Shown here one piece after another: positions 1-9,936 of a stretch of 61,717 bases of DNA. The position numbers and the translations under genes were made by a program. The notes under the pieces were generated by a model. The model saw only the letters and a program-made list of their open reading frames with translations. It was not told the origin of the DNA and searched no databases. The stretch covers positions 1,033,665-1,095,381 of the forward strand of contig SDOX01000122.1 of NCBI GenBank assembly GCA_004565275.1, written 5' to 3'. Every line of letters starts with the position of its first letter. The stretch's first letter is position 1. Origin of the DNA: Nannochloropsis salina CCMP1776. Lineage: Eukaryota; Sar; Eustigmatophyceae; Eustigmatales; Monodopsidaceae.

Positions 1-1682
1 ACAAGGCAGGGCACTCCCTTTACTTCAACCCGCCCTGGGAGACGCAACGGCCCTACCTCCGGACGCTCTCCCGAGACCTGGGGCTTCTTCCCGGTGACGG
101 TCTGGGAGGGAGGCAGGGAGGGAGGGAGGGAGGAGGGGAGGGAGGGAGGGAAGGGGGAGGGGACATGGAGGTCTTTGCCGTGCGCCCCCCCCATCGTACT
201 CCCTTCCATTGGGACTCCCAGCACAATTTTACGGTCCAGATCCGGGGCCGAAAACGGTGGACCGTTCAAAATTCCAATTTAAATGAGCCGTTGAGCAACC
301 ACCATCCTTCCTCATCCAACCGTCGGGCGAGGGCGGCGGACGCCGCCCTTCACATGGCCTGTGGGATGCCTGTAGAAGCTCTTCAGGCACCCAGTTTCCA
401 CAGCCCTCCCTCGTCCTCCTCCCCCGCATCTTTTGTCCTGCGGCCGGGGGCGGTGCTCTACCTTCCTGCGGGCTGGTGGCATGCGGTGGAGGCTTTGACG
501 GATGAGGAGGGAGGGGAGGAGGAAGGGGAAGAGGTGGAGGTAGAGGAGGAGGAGGAGGAGGAGTGCATTTCTTTGAACTTCAGCCTGGATCCATGCCGAT
601 GGCGGGATATGTTGACGGGGTGCCTTGGTCCCGTGCTCTGGGGGAGGGGAGAAGGGGGAGGAGGTGGAGGAGGACGAGGAGGGAAAGGAGGAGGAGAAGA
701 GGCCGGTCGCTTCGAAGGAGAGAGTGAAGGTGCGGCATGGAGGGGGAGGGCAAAGGTCGCGATGAAAAGGGGGGGCAGGAAGGAGGGTTGGGGGGAGGTG
801 ATGCGGACAGCGAGGGAAAAGGTAGGGGACATGCTGCGGGCGTTTCGAGAACGGCTGAGAGATGTGGCGGTGGAGGATGTGTTGCCGTTGTCGATTTTTT
901 TGGGGGGAGGGGGAGGGGGAGGAGGAGGAGGAGGAGGGAGGGGGAGAAGGAGGGAGAGAGAGAAGGGAGGAGAGGAAGAGTCGTAGTGAGTGTTGAGGAG
1001 GAGGACAGAGAGAAGGGAGGAGATGAGGGTATGTGGAAGGAGAAGGAGGAGGAGGAGGAGGAGGAGGAGGAGGAGGAGGAGGAGGAGGAGGAAGGAGAAG
1101 AGGAAGAGGAGAAAGCAAGGCAGCTGGGGTCTTTGCAGGCGCGTCGAGGGCTATCAGCAGCCGCTGGATGGGCGGGGGAGGGAGGTAGTGGAGGGGGAGG
1201 GAGGGAGCGAGGGGGGAAAAGAGGGGCGGGTATGCCTATCGCCGAAAGCCTTGGTCTTCGTGCGGAGCCCGCTGGCCGTCTTGGTGATGAGTATGGAGGG
1301 CAAGAGGGCAGGCGAAAAGGAAGGTTGGGTGCATCTGATCCTGCACCGTGGCTTCCCGTTGAGCGCGTCTTGGGCAGCGCCCGAGGCAAGCGCGAGGATC
1401 CTGATTGATGTGCCTGGAAGGATAGAGGAGGCTGTGAAGGCGCTGGTCTCTTTACCTCCAACGGGCGGCAATGCGTCTCCCTGCAGCGTGCAGGCGTTGC
1501 TCGAGGCAGTGATGGGGAAGGAAGGGAGGGTGGAGAAGCTGGGAGGGAAACGGCCGGGGAGAGAGGGCGGGAGAGGCGGCGGGAGAGAGGAGGTGGAGGT
1601 GCTGGTAAAAAAGCTGGTAGGCATTTTGACGTACCACGGCTATCTTCGCCCCTGGCGACGCGACCCGGAGGAAGGTGGATGA
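1..1682 (+). CDS. JmjC/cupin-fold oxygenase-like protein, 5' partial
   Basis: The open frame enters from the left edge (AGHSLYF...) and continues to a stop at 1680-1682. The JmjC/cupin signature of the MINA53/NO66/YcfD type is visible. A FHWD motif (HxD of the Fe(II) site) is followed by FTVQIRGRKRW. About 70 residues later LRPGAVLYLPAGWWHAVEAL supplies the second strand and the distal His, then ISLNFSL. The family uses Fe(II) and 2-oxoglutarate to hydroxylate protein residues; the substrate here is unknown. After the domain a frame of good quality (RERLRDVAVEDVLPLSIF) runs into G-rich sequence with TAG-TGA at 984-989. The same frame resumes and gives a convincing C-terminus (HLILHRGFPLSASW...KKLVGILTYHGYLRP). 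I therefore infer an intron between about 820 and 1138. A GGGA tract at 98-168 may be a second short intron or an exonic Gly/Arg/Glu insert. Start codon is outside the window. Confidence 0.7.
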
Positions 1683-2468
1683 GCCGCGAGCGTTGATGGG
1701 GAGGGAGGATGGGAGGTACGGGGGAGAGGTGGGGACAGGGGGTGAAGGGTCCAGAGGGTGGGTGACGATGGAAGACGGGTATGGACGAGTGATGGGGAGG
1801 GAGCGCCTTTTAAGCACGCGGACGCCCAGGGAGGAGAATGAGTGATTTCTCTGGAAGGGAAGGATCGTGAACCTGCCTTGCGCGGTACAGAGGAGGGAGG
1901 GAGGGAGGGAGGGAGGGGGAGGGATTGGGAAGATCTTTGAGGAGGTGCTGGACTCCTTTGGCCGTGGGGCCAAGAAAAGCGATTCCTTGCCATGAAAGCA
2001 ATCGACACCGGCAGAAAAAGAAGAGGCTACGGCAAGGGTTTTGATAGTTCTCTCGCAACGAGCGTTCTCGAGTCTTGCTTGTCTCTGTCCTTCCTCCTCC
2101 CTCCCCTTACTTTGAGCCCTTCCCTCCGTCCCTCCCTCCTTCCCTCCCTCCCTCCCTCCCCTTGGTACCGGCATGCCTATTCTCCCTCCGCCCTTTCCGT
2201 TCCACAAATTCCTCCCTTTTTTTATCTTACGCCTCTTTCTCGCCTTCCTCCTCTGTGTTTCTCGTACCGCTGTCGACATCCGGGTAGTCTTTTCCGCCCA
2301 CATGTTCGACCAGGAGAGCACCACGCTTGTGCCGTCCATAGGATTTCCAGAATTTCCACTTTCCACCGACTGCCCTCTCTCTCCCCAATACGCTAACCTC
2401 CTCTATGCCACCACTTGCTGTACAATTCCCTCCCTCCCTCCCTCCCTCCTTCCCTCCCTCCCTCCTCT

Positions 2469-3509
2469 CTACACGGCCAAGTCATCCCCCCGAAGATGGA
2501 AGAAAAGCGTGCCACCGATGAACATGAAGATAGCCCGCCGTCGCCACACCAATCCCCCCACCTGCCCCCCTACCCGAATGATGAAAATCATCGGTCCCAC
2601 TGCCCAGCGCCAGAGCGACAGCACCCTGCTCCCCCTTCCATCTTCCCGCCCTTCCTCCTCCTCCTCCTCGTCCTCGTCCACGCTTTGAATCCCCCCCTTC
2701 CTCCCCATGCGGACACCGCCTTTTTTGACCACGCCCGCCCTCCCCTCTCCTTCCCCTTTCCCCAACCTCCCCACCTCCTCCTGCAATTTTTGCAACTCCT
2801 CCATCACCCGCTGGACTTCTACCCGGTTCCTCCGTTCAAATTTGAACACCAAGCGCACCGCCGGCACGTTCGTCAAATCTTCCACCCCTGGTGTCTCTGT
2901 CGCTGTCTCCTTCCCCTCCACGGCCGCCGACGCGTGCCAGTCCGACAGCTGTCCCAACTCCGACTCCCGGTAACGGTTGTGTAACGGCACCTGGACAAAA
3001 TGTTCCAAACGGGCGCCGAAATGGACCACCACCTTCGCCTCCAAAGACATCAGGGGAAAGGTGGCGATCCCGCCCACCTCCTCCACCTCGACCTGGGCCT
3101 CGCCTTCCTCCGTCATCACCGCCGTGCTCGGCGAGACTTCTACCAAAAACCGCAAATTCTTGTGCGAATAATTGTGGGCATGGAGACTCGTGTGCCCATT
3201 CAAGAGCGCCTCCCCATCCTCCCCGGGCCTCGAGGCCGCATCGTCCTCGGCCTCCTCGGGCGTGGCGGCCACCGTGGGGGGAGTCAGGACGTTACGAACA
3301 TCCCGTACTGTCACATGTAGCGTACCCCCACGATCTGCGTTCAGCGTGGGCAGTTTTTCGTTGGCAAGTTCGTGGATCTTTTCCTGCTCAGAGAGGGTCG
3401 TGTGGGAGGTAGAGGAGGGGAAGGGAATGACGGGAGGTACGTGTCGGTATGACGGGGCGGGCACAGCACTGATACATAAGCCCGTCGCGCCAGACTGTAC
3501 GACTCGCAT
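2469..3509 (-). CDS. Unknown protein with coiled coil and C-terminal membrane anchor
   Basis: ATG at 3509-3507; the open frame ends at 2469, and further 3' exons down to about 1690 are possible but unresolved. The N-terminal half has a repeating beta-strand pattern (GGTLHVTVRDVRNV, KNLRFLVEVSP, ATFPLMSLEAKVVVHFGA) that could be a C2-like or other beta-sandwich domain; I cannot assign the family. A coiled coil follows (VEVQRVMEELQKLQEEVGRL), then an acidic run, then two hydrophobic stretches near the end (AVGPMIFIIRVGGQVGGLVW and AIFMFIGGTLFFHL), suggesting tail anchoring. It is divergently arranged with the TBC1D23-like gene, with 744 bases between start codons. Frames between 2366 and 1690 contain plausible pieces such as MDGTSVVLSWSNMW and GIAFLGPTAKGVQHLLKDL, which may be terminal exons. 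Coding itself is likely; function is unknown. Confidence 0.55.
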   Translation of the reverse strand: MRVVQSGATGLCISAVPAPSYRHVPPVIPFPSSTSHTTLSEQEKIHELANEKLPTLNADRGGTLHVTVRDVRNVLTPPTVAATPEEAEDDAASRPGEDGEALLNGHTSLHAHNYSHKNLRFLVEVSPSTAVMTEEGEAQVEVEEVGGIATFPLMSLEAKVVVHFGARLEHFVQVPLHNRYRESELGQLSDWHASAAVEGKETATETPGVEDLTNVPAVRLVFKFERRNRVEVQRVMEELQKLQEEVGRLGKGEGEGRAGVVKKGGVRMGRKGGIQSVDEDEEEEEEGREDGRGSRVLSLWRWAVGPMIFIIRVGGQVGGLVWRRRAIFMFIGGTLFFHLRGDDLAV

Positions 3510-4253
3510 GCCCTGCGATTTCACGCGCAAAGGATCTCATTACGTAATCACGGCCTCCCATCCGACTTTCTGCGCTTGCTCCCGTCAAACCATTGCCTGT
3601 CACATCCGCATGGAGGAGAAGACGCATGCTCGCTCTCTTTCTTTCACATCTCTGTCCCAACAATGGCTCGTCTTCTACTTGATGTCCTCCCCCTCTCCAA
3701 TACCTGTAACCGCTGCCGCAATGTTCCAGCGTCTTCTTGCGCTACCATGTCCCTGCGTGGATACCTAGTCCTGTGTTACCTGTATGCAGTGGGGAGGGTG
3801 GTTGGGTTCACGATAGGGATGAGCGGCGATGCCAAGTGTATCTTCGAGACACCAGGGAAAAGAAATTAAGCTCCCAAGCCGACGAATAAAATTACCAGCC
3901 CATCGCGTCCCGCCCCTTGGCAAGCTATGCCACGTTGTAAACCACCACAATGCCAAGATGACCGTGCGGGAACACAACACGACACGAAGAGAGGCGCTAA
4001 CCACCCACATCGCTTTTTTCATTCCTCCCTCACAGCTCGCTGTGAGGCAACCCAATGGGCCTTTCCCCTGATAGGCTGGCTTGGACAAATTATTTCACGT
4101 GGCGGGGCCACATTCCTGTCAATCAACCGATAATTGTCCGTAATCTATCAATTCCTGCACTGACAGGGTCTTGCTCTTTGCGTTGGTGGTCTTTTCGGCA
4201 CTACGAGCAAGGTTTGCGTGGTACATCATTAGCCCTCAGCGGGGTCCTAGACC
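3510..4253. promoter_or_regulatory. Divergent intergenic region
   Basis: About 740 bases between the start codons of the minus-strand membrane-anchored protein and the plus-strand TBC1D23-like gene. No conserved reading frame is seen. By position it must carry both promoters, but I cannot point to a defined TATA or operator. A CCAAT element, a common promoter box in eukaryotes, occurs near 4048. Confidence 0.4.
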
Positions 4254-6817
4254 ATGTTGAGCGCGCAACTTCGCGCTGAAATCAACAAAACAGACATGGA
4301 CGTGCCCAAAATCAAACATTTTTGTCGTAATCATCCTGTGGGTACCATTGTCGACAACAAAATGCGCGTCAAAGTGTGGTTGGCGCTTCTCCTGGACGGG
4401 GAGCCCCCGCCGCCGCTACCTGCCCTCCCCCCCACGGCCCTATTGATGGAAGAAGACGCACGCGTTGTGGACGCCGACGTGAAGCGTACGCGCGGCTACC
4501 TGCCCATCTTCCAACTCCCGGACACCCAAAACACGGTGCGCAAGCTCCTTAAAACCTACTGTCTGGCTACCGGCGTCAAATACAAACAGGGCATGCACGA
4601 GCTGTTGGCCCCGTTTGTAGCCCTAAGCCCGGACCCTCCGTCCCCCCCACTGCCAGTCGAGGCTATCTACGCCATGTTTTCCCGCTTCTTATGCCGGTAC
4701 CTCCGGCCCTTTTTCTGGGACGCAGGGACCCGAGCCTTGCAAGCGGGCTTTGCACGTTTTGAACTCCTGCTTTTGTACCACGACCCCGAACTCGGCACGC
4801 ATTTAAGGCGACACGACTTCCCCCCCGCCCTGTACCTGACGCCCATGCTTGTGACGCTCTTCGGTGGGTGGAAGAGAGGGGGGGAGGGAGAAGGAGGGAA
4901 GGGATGGAGACGGTTCTCGGATGGCTGACAGTCAACCCTCGTTTCGCCTTCCTTCCCTCCCTCCCTCCCTCCCTCTTTTCTTCCCTCCCTCCCTCCCTCT
5001 TTCCCCTCCTCCATTTTATCCCAGCACACAACCTGGAAATGTACCTGGTCCATCGGCTGTGGGACAGCTACCTGAGCGTGGACGACCCTGCCTTTGTCTA
5101 CTTTGTCGCCCTCGCCCTCTTCGCCAGCAAGCGCTACCTCCTTCTTCCCTCCGGGAGGGAGGGAGGGAGGGAGGGAGGGAGGGAGAAAGGGCTAGCGATC
5201 TTGGAAGTGATCGGAGAGGTCCGCATCCGATCGCAAGAGGAGATCTCAGAGCTAATACCTCGAGCCATGGAGGCTAGGGCCAGGACCCCGAACGGGTTCC
5301 AAAAGGAGCTCAGGAGCACCACCGTGGGCGGGAAGGACGAGGGAGAAGGGAAAGGGAGGATCGAGGCGGAAGAAGAGGAGGAGAACGGGGGGGAGGGGAG
5401 AGGGTTCCTGTGGGGGACTTATCGGTGCCTGGAGGTCTCTGCGGCGGAGCTCGCCCACGCCCTGGTGGCTGAAGAGGAAAGGAAAGAGGGGAAAAGCCGA
5501 AAAGCACCGAATGGAGCTCCTGCTTTCTCCCCCGTCAGGCCAGCGCCTTCAAAATCCTGCCTCGATGTTTCAACTTCCCCGCTTCCTTCCTCCCCCTCCG
5601 TCGCGTCCTCCCTCCAGCGGCATCCGCCCGCCTCCCTCCTTCCCTCCCTCCCTCCCTCCCTCCCTCCCTCCCTCCCTCTCGTCGTCTTGGACGCCCGTCC
5701 CGCCCAGGAATACGCCCAGAGCGGAGCCGGTCGCGTGCGGCACTCTTTTCGCCCTCCTCCCCCCCTGTGGAAGTCTCCTCCCCTCCTCTCCGACTGGCTG
5801 AAGCGTCAAGGCCTCAGGCCCGGGCGGCAACGGCTCTGTGTGGTGGGGTCCTGGCAAAGAAAAGAGGGGAGGGGCGAGAAGGAGGAGTCCGAGCAGTTGT
5901 GGCGACGCCTGTTGTTGGGCTCGGGCGAGGAGGAGGAAGAGGGGGAGGGGGAGGAAGAGGAAGGGGAACGGCATCCCCCCTCCCCAAGGTTAGGGTCAGG
6001 GTTGGACACGGGCCTCGTTCTCGCCCAGTCCCTGCAGGCGCTGGGCTTCCCCTACGTGAGCAAGCTCCGGGGCAGCTTCGACCACTTCGTCGACTTCCTC
6101 CTCCTCTCGCCGGGCTTTGGCACGTCCTCCTTCTCGCCTCCCGTTGCGACCGAGGACCCTCCGGGTATCTTGGTGGAGCGCCACGATCCTTCCGTCTACG
6201 AGCTGTGGCGGCGGCGAGCATGGGCAGCGGCGGCCCTCCCTCCCTCTTTGTACACCACCGCTGGCTTTCGAACTCCCTCCCTGCTCCCTGCCTCCAACGC
6301 CTCGCCCCTGTCCGACAATCAATGGTGCTGGCCGCCAGGCATGGCGGGCTTGCCCTTGCCAAGGGGAAGGAGATTAACCCCTAAAGACATGTTGCGGTTG
6401 GCCGAGACATTAGAGGCGGCGGAGAGCAAGGGGCACAGCGCCGTGGTTCGGGCCGTGAAGGAGATGGTGGCGGTGCAGAAGAAAATGATCGAGGTGGGCG
6501 TGGGGGACGAGGGGGAGGAGGAGGACGAAGGGCGGGAAGCGAAGGAGCAAGGTAAAGACTTGGAAAGAGGGGGCTCCCCCCACAGAGGCGGCCAGTCACG
6601 CATGCAACATTTTTTCTCGCGCAAGCCCAAGAGCAGCAGCGAGGACCCCAAGAGCATGGACGGTAACGGGCAGGGGGAAGGTCGTGAAGGAGGAGAGGGA
6701 GGGATGACAGCTTCGATGGTGGTGGGAAAGGCGGCGCTTTTGTTGGACAAAGCGGACAGGTACTTAGGTCATGTGGTAGAGAGGCATGCCGGTGATAACA
6801 GCGAGACACTCCTGTGA
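4254..6817 (+). CDS. TBC1D23: TBC1D23-like protein (TBC plus rhodanese domains)
   Basis: Exons 4254-4863 and 5025-6817; the intron 4864-5024 starts GTGGGTG and ends CCAG, joining ...VTLF to AHNLEMYLVHRLWD in phase 1. Without further introns the product is about 800 residues (human TBC1D23 about 700). The TBC domain fills roughly residues 15-300: DVKRTR fits the Arg-finger region, VKYKQGMHELLAP the Q-finger motif (YxQG), then the final helices NLEMYLVHRLWDSYL. A rhodanese fold follows (VVLDARPAQEYAQSG, RLCVVGSWQ, LGFPYVSKLRGSFDHFVDFL). TBC followed by rhodanese is diagnostic of TBC1D23, an adaptor that captures endosome-derived vesicles at the trans-Golgi by binding golgins. The expected rhodanese loop reads GS rather than Cys, so sulfur transfer is unlikely. 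A GGGA tract at 5152-5186 is in frame (GREG repeats), and a CCCT tract at 5637-5679 encodes SLPP repeats or is an unrecognised intron. Confidence 0.85.
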
Positions 6818-9067
6818 TAATGGCTAGAAGCTTTGGGCTTGTTTGTCGATATTGTGATTTTGGAAGCCTTCGACATCGGTAGTGAGCACGACTGGAGGTT
6901 TGTCGTGGATAGGAGAGGGCACTAGGACATGTGTACACAGGAAAATCCATACATGCATAGAAAGCGCGACTGGGGAAAAATAAACGGAAGTAACCAAGCA
7001 ATAACTAGTCAAGTTAAACGAGACACTAACTGTAAATGTCGTGATAAAGATAAAGAAACGACCTGTTGCGTTTTACTCGGCGGTATCTACCGCACTAAAG
7101 ACATTACCCGACTGACCCTTTAAGGGGAACACGGGTACAACGGGAAAGGTAATCTTAAGCCTTGTCCTGACGGTCCAAGGATGTACATGCCATGACTCTT
7201 TAGCAACTGAGCAACACCTTCAATATCCAGGGACGGTTAAATCACATAATTGGCCTTCCCCCCCCCCCCCCCGCCGTCGCAACGACTGATTGAGTTTTTA
7301 GAAAGGGGTAATATTGGTTGCTCAAATTGACCGGTGGGTTCAGCTCGCATGATAGACTCCTGGAGAAAGCGACTTCGGTGTGGTTACAAGGACGTACATA
7401 GATTTATAAAACCATGTTTCTGTAGCACTTCGTATTCAGATAATCCCTATGGTAGATTGGAGCGTCACTCCAACACTATGCACTCCGATAAACCTGTCAG
7501 CGTGTGGCGTAAAACCTCCGACAAATGTGTCACATCATGCCTCCAGCAATTCCATTTAATAAAGGGGTCTAGAGTGCTACCCTGAACTCAAGTTTGGCAA
7601 GTGTGAGGAAAACTTAGGTACAGAAAAGATTTTGCAGTGTGCCTTAACTTACGAGGAGAGACGACGGCCATGGCGGACTTTTATCGTCTCCACCATACGG
7701 TCACCAGGTCGGGCCGCAGAGGAACCTTGGCCGCTTCATTTGGGGGAGATTTGGGTCTTTTTAAAGGCCCTAGATAAATCCAGGGACAGCACGCGGGGAC
7801 CTGGCCAGTGTGAGTCGGGCATGAAGTTATTGATGCGCCGCTACAGGCATGTCAAAAATCCCGAGGAGCGGGAGGGCCTAGGTTGGCAGTTGCCACGTGG
7901 TATCCTGGCTTAGCACACCTTGGTAGCGGAGGAAGGGTGTATTTGGGATGTAATCGACTGGAAGTGGGTGTGTAGCATAGTACAGCTTTGGTCTTGCCCT
8001 TCGTAAAGGATCAAGACAAGTCCCGGCGACGCATCTATTGGCTCGACAAGGACCTCTACCAGAAGACGGGAAAGTATCCGGCGGTCCCCACAAACTGTGA
8101 CTCCACGCAGTCTTGAAAAAAATTATGAAAGAAAAGAAAAAGCTTGCGCTGTTTACTTTACTTACGCGTACAAGCTGCGTCACCATCACCTATCCGGGAC
8201 ATGTGGTAAGTTTTCACCACCAGAACTTGGGAGACGGCGAAAGGAAAGGAACGTTGGTATATTTGCTTCAGCAGATCGACAAAGTTGGATCTGCATTAGA
8301 ACTATATTTGTATTTTAGAAAAATCATAGGCTCAAACAGTCGATTAAAAGGATACATCTCTGTATGTCATGTGATTGAACCATGCGGCCGCGTCCTTTAT
8401 TGGGGTTTTGAAAATATTATAACTCACATATGTCTTAAACGCTCATGCAGACGTTGGAACGCGGGACTGGTGAAGGTTGATAAGACCTTCGTGGGATCAA
8501 GGAGATCGTGCATTACTGATATAGATTTGAAGAATTAAGCATCCAAAACGCCTAGAGGTAAAAGATATTCTCTTCCGTCGGCACAGAGCTCGCACACGCC
8601 TCTTCTAAACGAGATTGCCCCCTTTTTTGGTAGGTCCTCGATGCAACCATGCGATGATCCCAACGGCCAATTTCGGGTATTATATACATTAATTTTCCAT
8701 TGAGTCGAATATCGTCAAACCTTTTAAGACACGCGATAACACAATGCCTGACATGCCTGTGTAAACAGGCAGTTATCTGCCGAAACGTCATTCGCACGTT
8801 CGGGACAGAGGCGTGGGCCGCCCTCGAAAAGAAGGAACGTATTTAAGGCCCTGTTTCGCCAACTCCAAAATACCTCCCGCTAACTTCGAAAACTTCGATT
8901 GCATTTGAAAAAATGCACGAGCTTTATTTCATTTTTTGGGCCACCGATGTGATTGGATATATAAAGCCACTGAAACTCTCAATTGTTTCAGAATATTGAT
9001 GTTTAGGGCTGAAAAGTTTCTCTTTTTCCAACCTACCCCCCCCACACACTGGCCGACGTCCCTTAGG
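6818..9067. other. Gene-poor stretch
   Basis: About 2.2 kb with less of the GGGA/CCCT repeat than elsewhere and a more AT-rich feel. It holds a 15-C run (7258-7272) and several short frames, none of a known family. A strong donor-like GTGGTAAGT occurs at about 8201. The only stretch that reads like protein is listed separately (7632-8116). The last 100-200 bases should hold the SSNA1 promoter. Confidence 0.4.
7632..8116 (+). CDS. Candidate unrecognised short gene or exons
   Basis: Two neighbouring pieces look more coding than their surroundings. The first is a frame ending at 7913 with a charged, non-repetitive C-terminal half (GMKLLMRRYRHVKNPEEREG). The second follows a possible acceptor (GCATAGTACAG, exon from 7986): LVLPFVKDQDKSRRRIYWLD, then KDLYQKTGKYPAVPTNCDST, with a stop at 8114-8116. 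I cannot fix the splice junction or the start and do not recognise the family. It may be a small lineage-specific gene, a decayed gene or chance. Confidence 0.25.
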
Positions 9068-9615
9068 ATGGCCGCATCCTCGTCTTTTTCCTCCTCTTCC
9101 ACCTCATGGCCACGCAGTGACCCTCCTTCAGACGACGAAAAGCTACAGACATACAATGTTGAACTTGTAAAGGCGTTGAAGGAGCTGAAAAACATGCGGA
9201 ACGGGCTTAGCCAACAAATTGAAAAAGGCGAAAAAGAAAGAAGTCGTCTGCAAAATGACGCCGCAGCCATTGCGGCCCAGCTTCAATGTCTCGAGACCTC
9301 TTTGGACGACACGATGCGCGCGAGAAATACCTACGATAAAATGAGTAAGTTTTATGGGGCTGCAGGAACCATTACAACACACGCTGTTCCCGGTATCTAT
9401 AAAAGTCTATTATCTCAGGTCGAAAGTATCCAACAACCCGCACAGTCGGTGACGTGGAGGCGGCCTACCGTAAGATTTTGGAGAGCAGTCAGACACTCTT
9501 GCACGTGCTGCGGCGGGAGAGCCATCACATGCAACAGGCGGCACAGACAGCCAAAGAGAAAACGGGCGAGCATCGAGCCTGTCCGTCGTGTCCCATGCCC
9601 GAGTCGAACGCGTGA
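9068..9615 (+). CDS. SSNA1: SSNA1/DIP13 microtubule-associated coiled-coil protein
   Basis: Exons 9068-9344 and 9446-9615; the intron starts GTAAGT and ends CACAG, and the phase 1 junction gives ...YDKM-IGDVEAAYRKILESSQ. Product 148 residues (human SSNA1/NA14 119). The body is one long coiled coil: YNVELVKALKELKNMRNGLS, QQIEKGEKERSRLQNDAAAI, then the family signature EAAYRKILESSQTLLHVLRR. SSNA1 (DIP13 in Chlamydomonas) self-assembles into fibrils, binds and branches microtubules, and localises to basal bodies and centrosomes. A short Cys-containing tail (ACPSCPMPESNA) ends the protein. In-frame ATG codons lie upstream, but 9068 gives the family-like start after a Ser-rich lead. The stop codon lies inside a 47-base tandem duplication. 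Confidence 0.9.
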
Positions 9616-9690
9616 GGCATTCAAGAGGCTGCCATCATGAGCTGCCCGAGTCGAACGCGTGAGGCATTCAAGAGGCTGCCATCATGAGCT
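9597..9690. repeat. Perfect 47-bp tandem duplication over the SSNA1 stop codon
   Basis: Positions 9597-9643 and 9644-9690 are identical (each begins GCCCGAGTCGAACGCGTGAG). The first copy encodes the last residues and TGA stop of SSNA1; the second carries the same stop context in the 3' UTR. Identity without mismatch suggests a recent event or an assembly duplication. Confidence 0.95.
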
Positions 9691-9936
9691 GGCATTTGAC
9701 ACGGTTGAAAAACGGCAAAATGCAGGACATAAGCAACAAAAAGCCCAGCTCTAATCTATCTTGCCGACAATATTGTCTCCAGAAAGTCTTCTTTGAATGT
9801 GCGTTGCATTTCTGCTTACAAGCCGCTTTAAAATACTCTTCTGTTGAAGCACCATCAGTCAACACTTGCCAAAGTCACACGCTTTATGCCTCCTTTGTAC
9901 AACACGAGTCTCCCTTATGCCATCGTCCTGATTCGT

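Noticed and set aside
580-1461. Long minus-strand Ser/Pro-rich open frame opposite the JmjC gene
   Set aside because: It is the complement of GGA-rich coding/intron sequence; purine-rich DNA lacks stops on the opposite strand. No domain or sensible composition.
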